DNA from: Macrotis lagotis
Taxonomy: Eukaryota; Chordata; Mammalia; Peramelemorphia; Peramelidae
NCBI RefSeq assembly: GCF_037893015.1
Contig: NC_133666.1
Location: 1,331,467-1,395,466, forward strand
Length of the DNA stretch: 64,000 nucleotides
Reading direction: 5' to 3'
Numbering within the stretch: the first letter of the stretch is position 1; the number at the start of each line of letters is the position of its first letter. A program made the translations under genes and the position numbers. This document shows, piece by piece, positions 51,801 through 62,723 of the stretch. The notes below the pieces were generated by a model. The model had not been told where the DNA came from. It was given only the letters and a program-made list of their open reading frames with translations, and ran no database searches.

Positions 51801-53375
51801 TAAATCCCCAAGTGCACACCTTTGGATGAGAGGTAAAAACCCATGTAAACAGATGGACACGAAACTTATTGCCAAGTGACCAATCAGAGTCCAGACACTT
51901 GATCATGTCTGGATGGAAAGCAAACTCCACCTCTATCATGAGGAAGGGCAAGAAAGTATTACAGGGATTTATGTTCTTGAAACTGGAAAAGCTGGTGCTC
52001 ATGGGCAGGTAGAAGGAAGTGAGTGACTTGAAGGCTGCCAATTGTTTGTTGAGCTGGCCCAAACAAGCGTTTGGGATTCAACCCAAACTCAGCTAAAGAC
52101 GTGAAGAGAAGACTAGATCAGATAAGAATTTCTGCAGGAAAGTCGGCCTAGCTCCAGACATCTCCTACAAATAAGTCCTAATGTGGCTTATTTTGCAAAA
52201 ATTAATCGAAGACCTTGGGGAAATTTGGGTGGGGAGGGAACGGTATTTAGAGATGTGGCTCAATTATCTGTGGATCAATGACCCTGAAAAAGAGTGAGTA
52301 CTTTATTGTACCTTTTTTTTTCAGTCATGTTTTCTATAACCTTCAGGATCAAATTTAAAATATTTCCCTTAGGACTATCTTCTTTTCTTAGACTTTTGTT
52401 ATTGTTCTCACTAAGGCAACAGTATAATTTCTAAAGCTACTAAAGAAACAATTACAGTACCAAGACTCCTTTAAGTATTCTTTTACCCAATGGAAAGTAT
52501 TTGGAAATAAGTTATCTATATGTTTATCTATTTATATCTATATCTATATATCTATATCTAGCTATCTAAAATAAACCTTATTGCTTCTCTCCAAATGAAG
52601 TTTACTAAATTGGTTAAAATGAAAGCTTTTACATCTTTCTGATATCCCCCCCCCCCCCTTTGGAGGATATGTTTTATCCTCACATTATTCAGAAAAAAAA
52701 ATCTCATACCTGAGTATAAAGTTCAATAAGCCACTACTCGTGTCAGATGGCAAATCTTAGAACTGTTTCTCTAGACACTTCAATTAGGAGGTTAAAACAA
52801 ATCATGATCAGTAATTCAGAACAGCTGAAACTAAAGCAAGAGCATCCAATAGACTTGCATCTTCTAGGGGCTCAGAGATGCTTGTTGATTGTAGCCAGAA
52901 ATTTTATTTATAGAACTTCTGAAGTTCTGCCATAGTCAGAGATGTGTGGCACAATGAGAGGAGAATGAGGAAAATGTCAGGTTAACAACATTCCCTTGGG
53001 CCTAAGGGGAAAGTTGCAAACTGATCTGTAGGAGGTATATCAGCAGGCCCTTAGCACTGATTTCAAGTTAGTCATACAGTTATTTCTTCCACATTAATCC
53101 TTTCTCCATCAGGGTTTTGATTGGGGTATCATAGATCATCATAAGAAATTAAATGGAAATTCGAAGGGAGTTCTGTGGAAGCTGCAGACCACACGAGGGT
53201 CAGCAGATGAAACAGAACAATACTTAACTTGCTGTATACATCCCCATAAAAGAAGAAATTCAGACTTCTTCTCTGGAACAGAGGGAGAGCCAACACATTT
53301 TAGGAGGATTTGCCAGATCCTGGGGGGCATTGTGTCTCTAACCCTTGTGATGTGGGAAGGATAGCTTTATCTTTT
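51801..53375. other. No gene seen
   Basis: Includes a TATC/TATA-rich tract at 52505-52570 and a C-run at 52647-52657. Nothing else recognised. Confidence 0.35.
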
Positions 53376-53493
53376 GCTTTGTTTTTGCAAGTCACACGGC
53401 TAAGTAAGTATTAAGTGTCTGAGGCCGGATTTGAACTCAGGTCCTGGTGACTCCAGGGCCGGTGCTCTATCCACTGTGCCACCTAGCTGCCCA
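53376..53493 (-). repeat. CORE-type SINE, shortened
   Basis: The middle of the CORE is deleted (TTTTTGCAAGTCACACGG). Confidence 0.85.
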
Positions 53494-54085
53494 GGGATAA
53501 CTGTATAACAGTGGGAAAGTCAGTTGTGCAACAAAATTCCACATTTATTCACAGGATATCATGGCCAGGCATAGAAGCAGCCAGGTGGGAAATGTTCCTA
53601 TTCAGAAAGGAAATGGCACAATAGGGAAGTGAGTTAAAAGCCTCCTGTCCCTTCTTTCATCAGACCATCTTCTCTACCTGGTCAGTCATTTATAGCCCCC
53701 GGTGGAGTTTTCTTTCAGAAGACAATCTTTGTCATTTTCCTTGAATGGTAGAGTGACTACTGGCTTAATGATTAAACTATTATCTCGGAAAACCCAGAGC
53801 AAATTAAACTAGTCCTAGAACAGCGAGTGCCATTGCTTATAGTTTAAGGCATGATACCGTTGTTTTTCATGTTGTAAGAGCAATAAAGAGCAATAAGAAG
53901 AGTGTTTACTGTCAGTCCTTATGAAATTATTAAATCTGTGATGCAGCCTTTTGTTAGTATTACGCTTATTTCTCCCATTATAATTTTAGAAAACCACTGT
54001 ACAAGAAATCCTATCATTTTATAATACTCAATTGGCACTCTGTGAAGACTTTTGCTGTTCCCTTCTGCTTAAAGACTGGCTTTCG
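53494..54085. other. No gene seen
   Basis: A/T-rich sequence with no recognised repeat. Confidence 0.3.
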
Positions 54086-54233
54086 GGGCAGCTAGGTGGC
54101 ACAGTGGATACAGTACCGACCCTGGAGTCAGAAGGACCTGAGTTCAAATCCGGCCTCAGACACTTCATAAAGACCTTGCTATATGACCATGGACAAGTCA
54201 ATCCCACTGCCTTGAGAAAAAAAAAAAAAAAAA
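54086..54233 (+). repeat. CORE-type SINE with target-site duplication
   Basis: AAAGACTGGCTTTC before and AAAGACTGTCTTTC after the copy. Confidence 0.92.
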
Positions 54234-55739
54234 AGACTGTCTTTCATATTTAAGGAGCTCCAGAAGAATTGATCTTGGACCTCAAATTCCCTTTATAAAA
54301 ATTAAAACAAAAGGCTGGAATGCTGGATCCAGACCTGGGTTTTCTCTTGCCCAATTGAACCCAGTCGAGTGTCCTATGAAAGGGAACCCCCATGGAAACC
54401 ACAACGTCCTACTTTCCTATGGTTTTCACCCTATAAAAACGATGCTGGCTAAACTACCTGGTCCTGGAGTCTGTTCTGGACTGCCCACTGTTCCTTCCTT
54501 CAAGCCCTCCATTTGCATTTTATTGGTCCTCCTTAGGCCACAGGCTTTCTGACCTTACAGTGACCATTTGGTGTTTCTCTTTGAAAAAGGACTTTTTTAG
54601 CCCCATTATCTTCCAGTGAACCTGAACCCAGGTATTCTTTATCCCTCAATGGTTGAGTTCTTTTCCCTTTGCTTACTCGTTTTTCTTTTGTTTTATTTTA
54701 TTTTTAGCTGTTTGTTATTATAATCAAATTCTAGTCCCAAGTTGTGGGGAATGATGCCCCAGGCCTCAGGTCCTTCTTATTGTGATTTTCGAAGACCTGT
54801 CCCTAGGCCCCACCTTGGGCACTCTCCTCCATCCCTCCCTGCAGTCCCTCCAGTGGCGGCAAGCGTCCATTTTCCTCTTTGCCTTGGCCCAAGATCAGGG
54901 ACTGGGCTATCCTGTAAGTGCCCCCAGCCAGCAGGGTCCCCACTTCTCTGCTGCCACACTCACCAAGAGTATGCCATAGCCAAGGCCCAGAACTGAGTCC
55001 AGCCTGCAGAGCTGTGCTTAACATTGCTCCACCCCGAAAGGTCCTTCAATCTTTTCTTATTCAGTCTTAGGACGCCTACACTGCCCCAGAAGTGAAAGTT
55101 CCTGAGGTTGAGGCTGTCTCCTCAATTCCCCAGGCCTTGGTTTTTTGTTTTTGTTTTTGTAGTCTTTGTTGTTGATTCCAAAGGCTAGGGGCCTTTGTTC
55201 TTCATTCTGCACCTGGACATCCAGACTTTGTTGGGCTACATTCAGATTGTTTTAGGACAATTGCTATACATTTTGTTGGATACAGGCATGAGTTTCATAC
55301 TTACCCAGTAGAGCCCTGTTGATTATCCCTTCCTGAGGACAGACATCCTAACCCCAATAGAAATTCCACAGAACTCGCAATCTCATCTTGGTGGCCCCCA
55401 AAACAAACACATCCCCCAAGGAGCCCCAAACGCAGTCTCTAAAACAAACTTGCTCTTCCCAAGGCCTGCTGCTGCAGTCAGCTTGGAGCCAGCCCACAGA
55501 ATTTTCCCTCTAACAACAGCTTTGCATTTATTTCCATTTGTATGGAGTCTGTCCTCCAGGTACCTCAGGTTCACCTTTTGACCTTTCATCACCTTTTCTT
55601 TATTTCTGCTGCTCTACCATCACTTGGAGGCAGAGTTCTGGTCTTTCTTTGATTGTTTGTTTTTGTGGGGGAAATTTGGGATATCCAAAGTCTTCTGAAC
55701 TACAGCACATTTTCCCTGGTGATGGAATGTGAATACAGA
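54234..55739. other. No gene recognised
   Basis: SINE-free. A TATAAAAACGATG box at 54432 and neighbouring text look promoter-like (see the rejected list). Overlapping short frames at 54740-55020 look like chance. Confidence 0.35.
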
Positions 55740-56010
55740 TCAAATCATATTGTTTTTACTTTCTTGATTTTTCTCCTGGTGTTTGTTTTGTTTGGCATTT
55801 TTGGTCCCTGTTTTATTTCACAACATGACTAATATGGAAATTTGTCTTGCATGATTATGCATGCATAGGCTATTTGCCATCTCAGGGGCTGGGTAGGGCA
55901 GGGAGAAAGGGATAGGATTTGGAACCCAAAATTTTAAAAAAAAAAGAATGTTTAAAAATGTTTTTTTTACATGTCATTGGGAAAAATAAAATTTTCCAAA
56001 AAAGTTCAAA
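55740..56010 (+). mobile_element. Old L1 3' end
   Basis: ACAACATGACTAATATGGAA and GGGGCTGGGTAGGGCAGGGA parallel the L1 3' end at 4395-4500, ending in AAAATAAAATTTTCC. Confidence 0.7.
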
Positions 56011-56455
56011 TTTTAAAAAGACAATCCACTAGTCACAAACAAAGCCTGACAATCAGACAGACAAGTCTCCTGCTTATATGCCTGAGGGTGCACCAAGTTC
56101 AGAGAAGTCCTAATCCTACCAGGATATTCACCTAGAAAGAGAAGCAGCCTACTTGCTAAAATAGAAAGTTTTCTCAGATACAAGAGATAAGACATATAAT
56201 ATGGAACCACAAAACACAGATCTGTCTCTATACTTTTCTCAATTTAGAATACCCAAAATGCTGGACCACAACTTCATGTGATCTCCCAATTCCTTTTCTC
56301 TACAAATTCCCAAATTGGTAGTCACCTTTTTTTATACACCTTAGCCAAGTTCTGGAGAGTGAGAAACTGAGTCTGAACTAGCAGGCCCACCAGAGTCTCC
56401 AGAAATGGGAGAAATTTCAGGGCCTTGGCTAGTCACTCAAGAATAAAGCAACATT

Positions 56456-56605
56456 AGGAACAGCTAGGTGGTGCAGTGGATAGACCACCAGACCTGGAGT
56501 CAGGAGGATCTGAGTTCAAATCTAAGCCTGAGACACTTAATCATGTCACAGATGTGTGGCCTTGGTCAAGTCACTTAACCTCGTTGCCCTACCAAAAAAA
56601 GAGGG
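56456..56605 (+). repeat. CORE-type SINE
   Basis: Head GGAACAGCTAGGTGGTGC with normal tRNA-like and CORE parts. Confidence 0.88.
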
Positions 56606-56663
56606 GGAAAAAAGAATGAACTAACATGAATGAAGACAGACTTTTTCAAGAGTGTGACACACA

Positions 56664-56814
56664 GGGGTAGCTATGTGGCACAGTGCATAGAGCATAGGTC
56701 CTGGAGTCAGGAGGACCTGAGTTCAAATCCAGCCTCAGACACAATACTTAGCTGTGTGACCTTGGGCAAGTCACTTAACCCCACTGCCTTGCAAAAAACA
56801 AACAAAACAAAAAA
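56664..56814 (+). repeat. CORE-type SINE
   Basis: A full-length copy; AAGAGTG lies on both sides. Confidence 0.9.
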
Positions 56815-57184
56815 AGAGTGCAGCAGACCTCATCAGTAGTGGTGGATATATGTCTCAGTTTCTCTCTCTTCCTGAGCTGTGTAAAATCAACAGGACATAG
56901 ACAGGTTTACAAAGCACTTTGAGGGTAAAATCGGGGAGGAGCTGGAGGTAGGAAAAACTATGGGAAAGCTTACATTTAAAATTTAAAAAGCAAAGAATAT
57001 GACCTTCACCATAACTATTTCCCCAGACCTAAGGAAACAGTAACTCATCAATCAGTCTACCTGCTTTCTTAGACAGGATAAAGAGAAGAAGGTGAGTTCC
57101 TGGAACTATTCAAAATTCTTTGAGGTTTTCCATGCATACCCTTTGACCCAACAATATCACTACTAAGTATATATCCCACAGAAG

Positions 57185-58030
57185 TTTTTTTTTTAAGATT
57201 TTATTTATTTTGAGTTTAACAATTTTCCCCCTAATTTTACTTACCTCCCCCTACCCCCCACAGAAGGCAATTTGTCAGTCTTTACATTGTTTCCATGGTA
57301 TACATTGATCCAAATTGAATGTGATGAGAGAGAAATTATATCCTTAAGGAAGACACATAAAGTATAAGAGATAGCAAGAACAGACAATAAGATATCAGAT
57401 TTTTTTTCTAAATTAAAGGGAATAATCCTTGGTCTTTGTTCAAACTCCACAGTTGTTTCTCTGGATACAGATGGTATTCTCCACTGCAGACAGCCCCAAA
57501 TTGTCCCTGATTGTTGCACTGATCAAATGAGCAAGTCTATCAAGGTTGATCATCACCCCCATGTTGCTGTGAGGGTGTATAATATTTTTCTGGTTCTGCT
57601 CATCTCACTCAGCATCAGTTCATAAAAGTCTTCCCAGGCTTCTCTGAAATCCCATCCCTCATGATTTCTTGTAGAACAAATCGTGTTCCATCACATGCAT
57701 ATACCACAGTTTGTTCACCCATTCCCCAATGGATTCCAATTCTTTGCCACTTCAAACAGAGCTTCTAGGAATACTTTCATACTTGTGTGTTGTTTTTTTT
57801 TGTTTTGTCTTGTTTTTTTTAGTTTTTGCAAGGCAATGGGGTTAAGTGGCTTGCCCAAGGCCACACAGCTAGGTAATTATTAAGTGTCTGAGGTCGGATT
57901 TGAACCCAGGTGCTCCTGACTCCAAGGCTGGTGCTCTATCCACTCTGCCACCTAGCCGCCCCACTTGTGTGGTTTTTACCCCTTTTCATGACTTCTTCAG
58001 GATGCAGATCCAGTAGTGGTATTCTAATAG
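57185..58030 (-). mobile_element. Younger 5'-truncated L1 nested in the old L1
   Basis: Begins with the antisense 3' end AAGATTTTATTTATTTTG, contains the C-terminal ORF2 block and is itself split by the SINE at 57793. Confidence 0.85.
57793..57962 (-). repeat. CORE-type SINE nested in the younger L1
   Basis: ACTTGTGTG is duplicated on both sides of the copy. Confidence 0.92.
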
Positions 58031-58362
58031 CTCTTTTTGTGATTGGTGAAGAATTGGAAATTGAGGGGCTGCCCATCCATTTGGGAATGGCAGAACAAGT
58101 TATAGTATAGAAATGTGCTGGAGTATTAAAAAATATCAAGCAGGATGCTCTCAGGAAAACCTGATGCAAAGTGAGTGAGCAGAACCAGAAGAACTTTGTA
58201 CCCAGGAACAGCAATACTATAAAGTGATCAGCTGTGAATGACTTAGCTGTTCTCAGCAACACAATGATTCAAGACAATTCCAAAGGATTTCTGAAGAAAA
58301 ATGCTATCCCCAGAGAAAGAGCAGGGGAGGTGTGAATGCAGTTCAAAGCATACTTTTTGGAT

Positions 58363-58512
58363 TTTTTGTTTGTTTGTTTTTACAAGGTAATGAGGTTAAG
58401 TGACTTGCCCAAGGCCACACAGCTAAGCAATTATGAAGTGTCTGAGGCCGGAACTCAGGTCCTCCTGAATCCATGGCCAGTGCTCTATCCACTGTGCCAC
58501 CTAGCTGCCCCC
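58363..58512 (-). repeat. CORE-type SINE at the old L1 3' end
   Basis: A (TTTG)n tail, with a short deletion in the tRNA-like box (GGCCGGAACTCAGG). Confidence 0.88.
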
Positions 58513-59600
58513 AAGGGTCCTGAAAATTCTTGCAACAGTTCAAGTGCATTATGGCAGACCACTGGTCAAGGTCAGAAGAATTAAATTTGTGGCAAATAAG
58601 CTGCTCTGAAGCCAAGAACAAAATAGTCATACTAGTTCTGCCAGGTGGATGAAAGGAGTTACAGATTTTGACCAAGGAGCAACTTCTATGAATTCTTTGG
58701 GTCGTGACTAACCATTGACAATAAGCCAGAACAAAAGAGAAACATGAGGCAAACTCCTGCCTATTTAATCAGACCCCACCCAGTAGATGGCGCCTGTGTG
58801 TGTGATATTTATACCAGTCTATCATTCACTCACATGTGAGATAAGAGGAGACTCCAGGCAAAGGAGAGAAGGGCTTATTCCAGAACCCTTTGGTCAGAAG
58901 TTGATCTCCTAGATAAGAAACTTATTACCACAAAAGAGGCTGCTTATCACTTGTTTAAAAGGAAAGAATATGTCATTGTTCCATGTCCATTCCCATTAGA
59001 TCAAAAGGGAAGAATACTGCCTTTATCAAATAAAATGAAGAGGAGCCAACTTTTCTTGAACTAAAATAGTCCCCAGAGTCCCCTTTGGCAATCAGAAAGC
59101 TTTTAGAGAAGTTGCAGCTCTTGAAGGAGATACAATTTAGAAACTTGTCCCTGTGCTATGTACTTGAAATAGCAAATAACTAAAGCAAAAACAAAAAACA
59201 AAACTAAGAGATATAGGACAAAATGGAATTTGTAATGACAGTTCTTAATAAGGCATTCTCAGCTCCTTCAACAAGACAGCCTGGCTCTCTTAGTTAGACT
59301 TGCCTAGCAATTGCCAGGGCAGTGGTGGATTGCCCAGGAAACAGCCTATAAAACACAGGACAGGGAGGGATGATTATTTTTTGTTATGAGGATCAATCAT
59401 TATTACATGAAGTTTATTTTTTGACATTTTAATAACCAGCTTATTAGCTCAGCAAAGAGTCATGATACTAAAAAACCAGTGGGCTCCAAGCAGCCATTGT
59501 AGCATCCTTACATAGGTCTAGTTACATGGGCAGAATGATTACAATGGAATTTATTTTTAGTATTCGTCTATCTAATGTTCAAATGCATTAAACTGACAAG
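58513..59600. other. No gene recognised
   Basis: SINE-free, A/G-rich. It holds a perfect CTCF consensus at 58780 and no exon I can recognise. Confidence 0.35.
58780..58794 (+). promoter_or_regulatory. CTCF-like motif, full consensus match
   Basis: CCAGTAGATGGCGCC fits CCASYAGRKGGCRSY at every position. Confidence 0.6.
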
Positions 59601-59607
59601 AACAGGG

Positions 59608-59757
59608 GACAGCTTGGTGGTACAGTGGATAACGTGCTGGCCTTGGAGTCCGGAGGACCCAAGTTCACATCCAGCCTCTGACATTTAATAATTGCCTAGA
59701 GGGGTGAACTGGGGTAAGTCATTCAATCCCATTACCTTAAATAAATAAAATTTAAGA
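59608..59757 (+). repeat. CORE-type SINE with target-site duplication
   Basis: TGACAAGAACA on both sides; tail (AAAT)n-like. Confidence 0.9.
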
Positions 59758-59894
59758 AATTGACAAGAACATCATCAATTCTGAATTTCAATTTTTTTCC
59801 CTCTTTCCCTTTCCTCTGCCCAACCCAAGACAGCAAGTAATCTGATATAGATTGCACATGTACAAGATGGTGACACTTTTTTAAAATTCTTTTT

Positions 59895-60056
59895 TTAAAT
59901 TATTAATTTATTTTTTTTTGCAAGGCAAATGGGGTTAAGTGGCTTGCCCAAGGCCACATAGCTAGGTAATTATTAAGTGTCTGAGGCCGGATTTGAACCC
60001 AGGTACTCCTGACTCCAGGGCCACTGCTCTATCCACTGCACCACCTAGCCACCCCC
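59895..60056 (-). repeat. CORE-type SINE
   Basis: A full-length, little-diverged reverse copy. I used it as the reference for the altered SINE segments at 62186 and 62362. Confidence 0.92.
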
Positions 60057-60182
60057 TTACTTTCAGTTACATATTCTTTTCTTCCTTCCTCTTCCTCCTC
60101 CACCCTTTGAGAAGGTAAGAAAAACAAAACCCATTACAAATATTAAAAGTCATGCAAAATAAATTCCTGCATTAGTCATATC

Positions 60183-60425
60183 AGAAAGAAAGATGAGGGA
60201 AGGAAGGAAAAGACGAAAGGGAGAAGGGAGGGAGGGGAAAAAGGAAGAAAAGAAGGAGGGAAGGAAGGAAGAAAGGAACTGAGGAGGGAGGAAGGAAGGA
60301 AAGAAAAAAGGGAGAGAGGAAGGAGGGAGGGAAAGAAGGAAGGAAGGAAGGAAGGAAGGATGGAGGGAAGGAATGAAGAAAAGAAGGAACTGAGGAGGGA
60401 GGAACGAAGGAAGGAAGGGAAAGAG
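60183..60425. repeat. (GAAG)n purine-rich microsatellite
   Basis: GGAAGGAA-type units over 240 bp, the purest at 60332-60362, with two related AAGGAACTGAGGAGGGAGGA blocks. Confidence 0.95.
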
Positions 60426-60764
60426 AAAATCTGCACCTTGAGCCCATCATTTCTCTCTGGAGGTGGACAGCATGTTTTCTCATGAACTGTGGTGGATCAT
60501 TGTGTCAATCATAGTTCTTAAATCATTCAAAATGGTTTATCTTTACAATGTTGTTGTCATTGTATAAATTGGATATGTCTACTTCACTCTGCCTCAGTCT
60601 TCCCAACTTTCTCTGAAACTATCCCCTTCATCATTTCTTACAGCACAATGGTATTCCATTCCTTTCATATACTTTTTGTTCAGCCATTCCCCAAATTGAT
60701 GGGCATCCTCTCATTTTCTGATGCTTTGTCATCACAAAAAGAACTGTTAGAAATATTTTTGTAG

Positions 60765-60925
60765 GGTGGCTAGGTGGCATAGTGGATAGAGCACCAGCCC
60801 TGGAGTCAGGAGTACCTAAGTTCAAATTTGGCCTCATACACTTAATAATTATCTAGCTGTGTGGCCTTGGGCAAGCTACTTAATGCCATTTGCCTTGCAA
60901 AAAAAAAATCCTAAAAAAAAAAAGA
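60765..60925 (+). repeat. CORE-type SINE with target-site duplication
   Basis: AAATATTTTTGTA on both sides. Confidence 0.92.
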
Positions 60926-61060
60926 AATATTTTTGTATATGTGAGTCCCTTTTCTTTTTCTTTGATCTTCTTGGAGAACAGACCTAGGAGAAGTATTGTA
61001 GGGGCAAAGGGCATGAAGTTTTAATAGACTTTTGGGGGCCCAGTTCCAAATTGCTTTCAA

Positions 61061-61075
61061 GAATGGTTGGACTTG
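61061..61075. repeat. Target-site duplication, left copy
   Basis: GAATGGTTGGACTTG, repeated exactly at 62709-62723. Confidence 0.9.
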
Positions 61076-61340
61076 GATCACACAGGACTTAGCAGCGACT
61101 ACATTGGAAGCTCATAGGGCTTGGAATATAATATACCAGAAGGCAAAAGAGCTTAGAATGCAACCGAGAATCAACTACCCAGCAAGGTTGAATGTCCTCT
61201 TCCAGGGAAAAAGATGGACTTTCAATGAATCAGGGGAATTTCAAATGTTCCTGTTGGAGTGGCTAGAGATGAACAGAAGGTTTGATCTTCAGATACAGGA
61301 CTCCGGTGAAGCATGGAGATTGGAGAAGGGGAAAATATGA
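61076..61340 (+). pseudogene. L1 ORF1 C-terminal domain
   Basis: The open frame reads DLAATTLEAHRAWNIIYQKA, then QPRINYPARLNVLFQGKRWT, then FDLQIQDSGE and ends at a stop at 61338. It aligns with the human L1 ORF1p C-terminal domain (order DLA, TLEARRAW, QPRI, YPAKL). It is open to its own stop, but the N-terminal part is lost by truncation. Confidence 0.85.
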
Positions 61341-61842
61341 GGGACTTAATGATGATGAACTGCATGTATTCCTGCATAGAAAAATGACACTGATAATGCT
61401 CATATGAACCTTCTCAGTTAATAGAGCAGGTAGAGGGAGCTTTTATAGTTGAAGCACAGGAGAAAGCTGAATTTGAAGATAAAATATGGTGTAAAAATGG
61501 AGTCAACAGAAAAAAAGGGAAATGTAATGGGAGAAAGAAAAAGGAGAGGGGGAATAGGCCAAGATATTTCATATAATAAGTTTTTTCTTTATTACAATGA
61601 GCTATTGCAATGATATGGAAGGGGGGAAGGCAAGGGGGAATGAGGGAATCTTTGCTCTCATCAGAGGTGGCTAGGAGAGGAAACAGCATATATACTCAAA
61701 GGGGTATAGGCATCTGGAGTAAGAAGGAGAGATGGGGGACAGGGGGAAGGGGGGGGGATGTGAGTGATGAAAGAGAGGATGGACCATGGGGGGGAGAGTG
61801 GTCAGATATAACACATTTTCCTTTTTACTTATTGCAGGGGGC

Positions 61843-61972
61843 TGGGATTGGATGACCTGTCCCGGACCACAGGGCCAGGTGGATTCTGGGCCTAAGGGGT
61901 GATATTGGGGCTGGGGGCCTCTTGGCCCCAGGACCAGGGATCTGTCTGCTGCACCACTCAGCGACCCTACAG
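61843..61972 (-). repeat. SINE-derived segment A, strongly altered
   Basis: The ends (TTGCAGGGGGCTGGGATTGG and CTGCTGCACCACTCAGCGAC) keep SINE order, but the middle is much changed. A-to-G and C-to-T differences on the plus strand prevail. Confidence 0.5.
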
Positions 61973-62185
61973 CAGAGTCAGAGTGAAAGGAGAGAGAAAA
62001 TATAGTACATGGTAGTGGAGAAATACGAAAGGAGGGAATTGTGATCAGCAATGGCAATGGTGGAAAAATATGGAAGTAACTTTTGTGATGAACTTACCAT
62101 AAAGAATGTGATTAGACCACAACAGAGTTGTTGGTGTTACAACAAAGACTGGAGCACATTTTTTATTATTATTTGGGGGGGGGGT

Positions 62186-62318
62186 GCAGGGCAAATGGGG
62201 CTGGGTGGCCTGCCTGGAGCCACATAGCAGGGTGATCGTTGGGTGTCTGAGGCTGGATTTGGACCCGGGTGCTCCTGGCTCAAGGGCCAGTGCTCTGTCT
62301 GCTACCAAGTCACCCCTA
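62186..62318 (-). repeat. SINE-derived segment B with many A-to-G differences
   Basis: Compared by eye with the copy at 59895: AATTATTAAG became GATCGTTGGG and GAACCCAGGTACTCCTGACT became GACCCGGGTGCTCCTGGCT in matching places. About 15 A-to-G differences against few of any other kind, and hardly any G-to-A. Confidence 0.75.
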
Positions 62319-62361
62319 CTATTATTACTATTTTATTTTATTTTGGGTCTTTTTTTTTCTT

Positions 62362-62507
62362 TTTTTGGTTTTTGCAGGGCAGTGGGGTTGGGGTGGCTTG
62401 CATGTCACATGGCTGGGTGATTGTTGGGTGTATGGGGCCAGATATGGGCTTGGGTGCTCCTGGCTCCAGGGCTGGTGCTATGTCCACTGCGCCACCTGGC
62501 CATACCT
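62362..62507 (-). repeat. SINE-derived segment C with many A-to-G differences
   Basis: GCTAGGTAATTATTAAG became GCTGGGTGATTGTTGGG, and GTACTCCTGACTCC became GTGCTCCTGGCTCC. The same one-way pattern as segment B. Confidence 0.8.
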
Positions 62508-62708
62508 ACAATTATTGCTATTTTTTTATTTTAATTTTTTTCTCTCCCCTTTACTTTATCGCTCAAGTGAGTCTATATTTTTTGGGGAGAGGGGGTATTT
62601 TGTTTACTCTTAAACAAGAATATTTTATTAATGTATAAAAAACATTATTTGTACAAAAAGAGAATAAATAAATATTTTAAAAAATTAACATTACAACCAA
62701 AAAAAAAG

Positions 62709-62723
62709 GAATGGTTGGACTTG
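62709..62723. repeat. Target-site duplication, right copy
   Basis: GAATGGTTGGACTTG, identical to 61061-61075. Confidence 0.9.

Larger units (their letters stand above)
57110..58362 (+). mobile_element. Old L1, interrupted by a younger L1
   Basis: Sense L1 text (CCCTTTGACCCAACAATATC at 57139) stops at 57184 and resumes at about 58031 (TAGCTCTTTTTGTGATTGG). The 3' end resembles the older subfamily at 4000-4160. Confidence 0.75.
59770..61060 (-). mobile_element. Old L1 LINE, 3' end and ORF2 C-terminus, split
   Basis: Antisense phrases CAAGTAATCTGATATAGATT, CAGCACAATGGTATTCCATT and GTTCAGCCATTCCCCAA follow L1 order. It is cut by SINEs at 59895 and 60765 and by a GAAG microsatellite, and resumes after 62723 beyond the inserted element. 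Confidence 0.7.
61076..62708 (+). mobile_element. L1-derived element with ORF1 remnant and no ORF2 (HAL1-like)
   Basis: A 1.63-kb insertion with a perfect 15-bp target-site duplication, sitting in an old L1 that continues on both sides. It starts inside L1 ORF1 and keeps its C-terminal domain. Next comes a spacer homologous to the L1 inter-ORF spacer at 30870-30910 (CTCATCAGAGGTGGC to GGAAACAGCATATATACTC). ORF2 is absent. After three SINE-derived segments come a distinct 3' end (ACAAGAATATTTTATTAATG) and an A-rich tail. This is the layout of half-L1 (HAL1) elements, which rely on another LINE for reverse transcription. It is 5'-truncated. Confidence 0.8.

Noticed and set aside
54240-54760. 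LTR-like stretch with a TATAAAAACGATG box
   Set aside because: Promoter-like text only; no clear LTR ends, no target-site duplication and no internal retroviral region, so I did not annotate it.
57185-58362. A single twin-primed, 5'-inverted L1
   Set aside because: The sense and antisense parts belong to different L1 subfamilies, and sense sequence lies on both sides, so nesting explains it better.
61820-61846. Splice acceptor (pyrimidine tract then TTGCAG) inside the HAL1-like element
   Set aside because: It coincides with the antisense SINE tail and head of the CORE end, which normally reads TTTTTGCAAGG; no exon follows.
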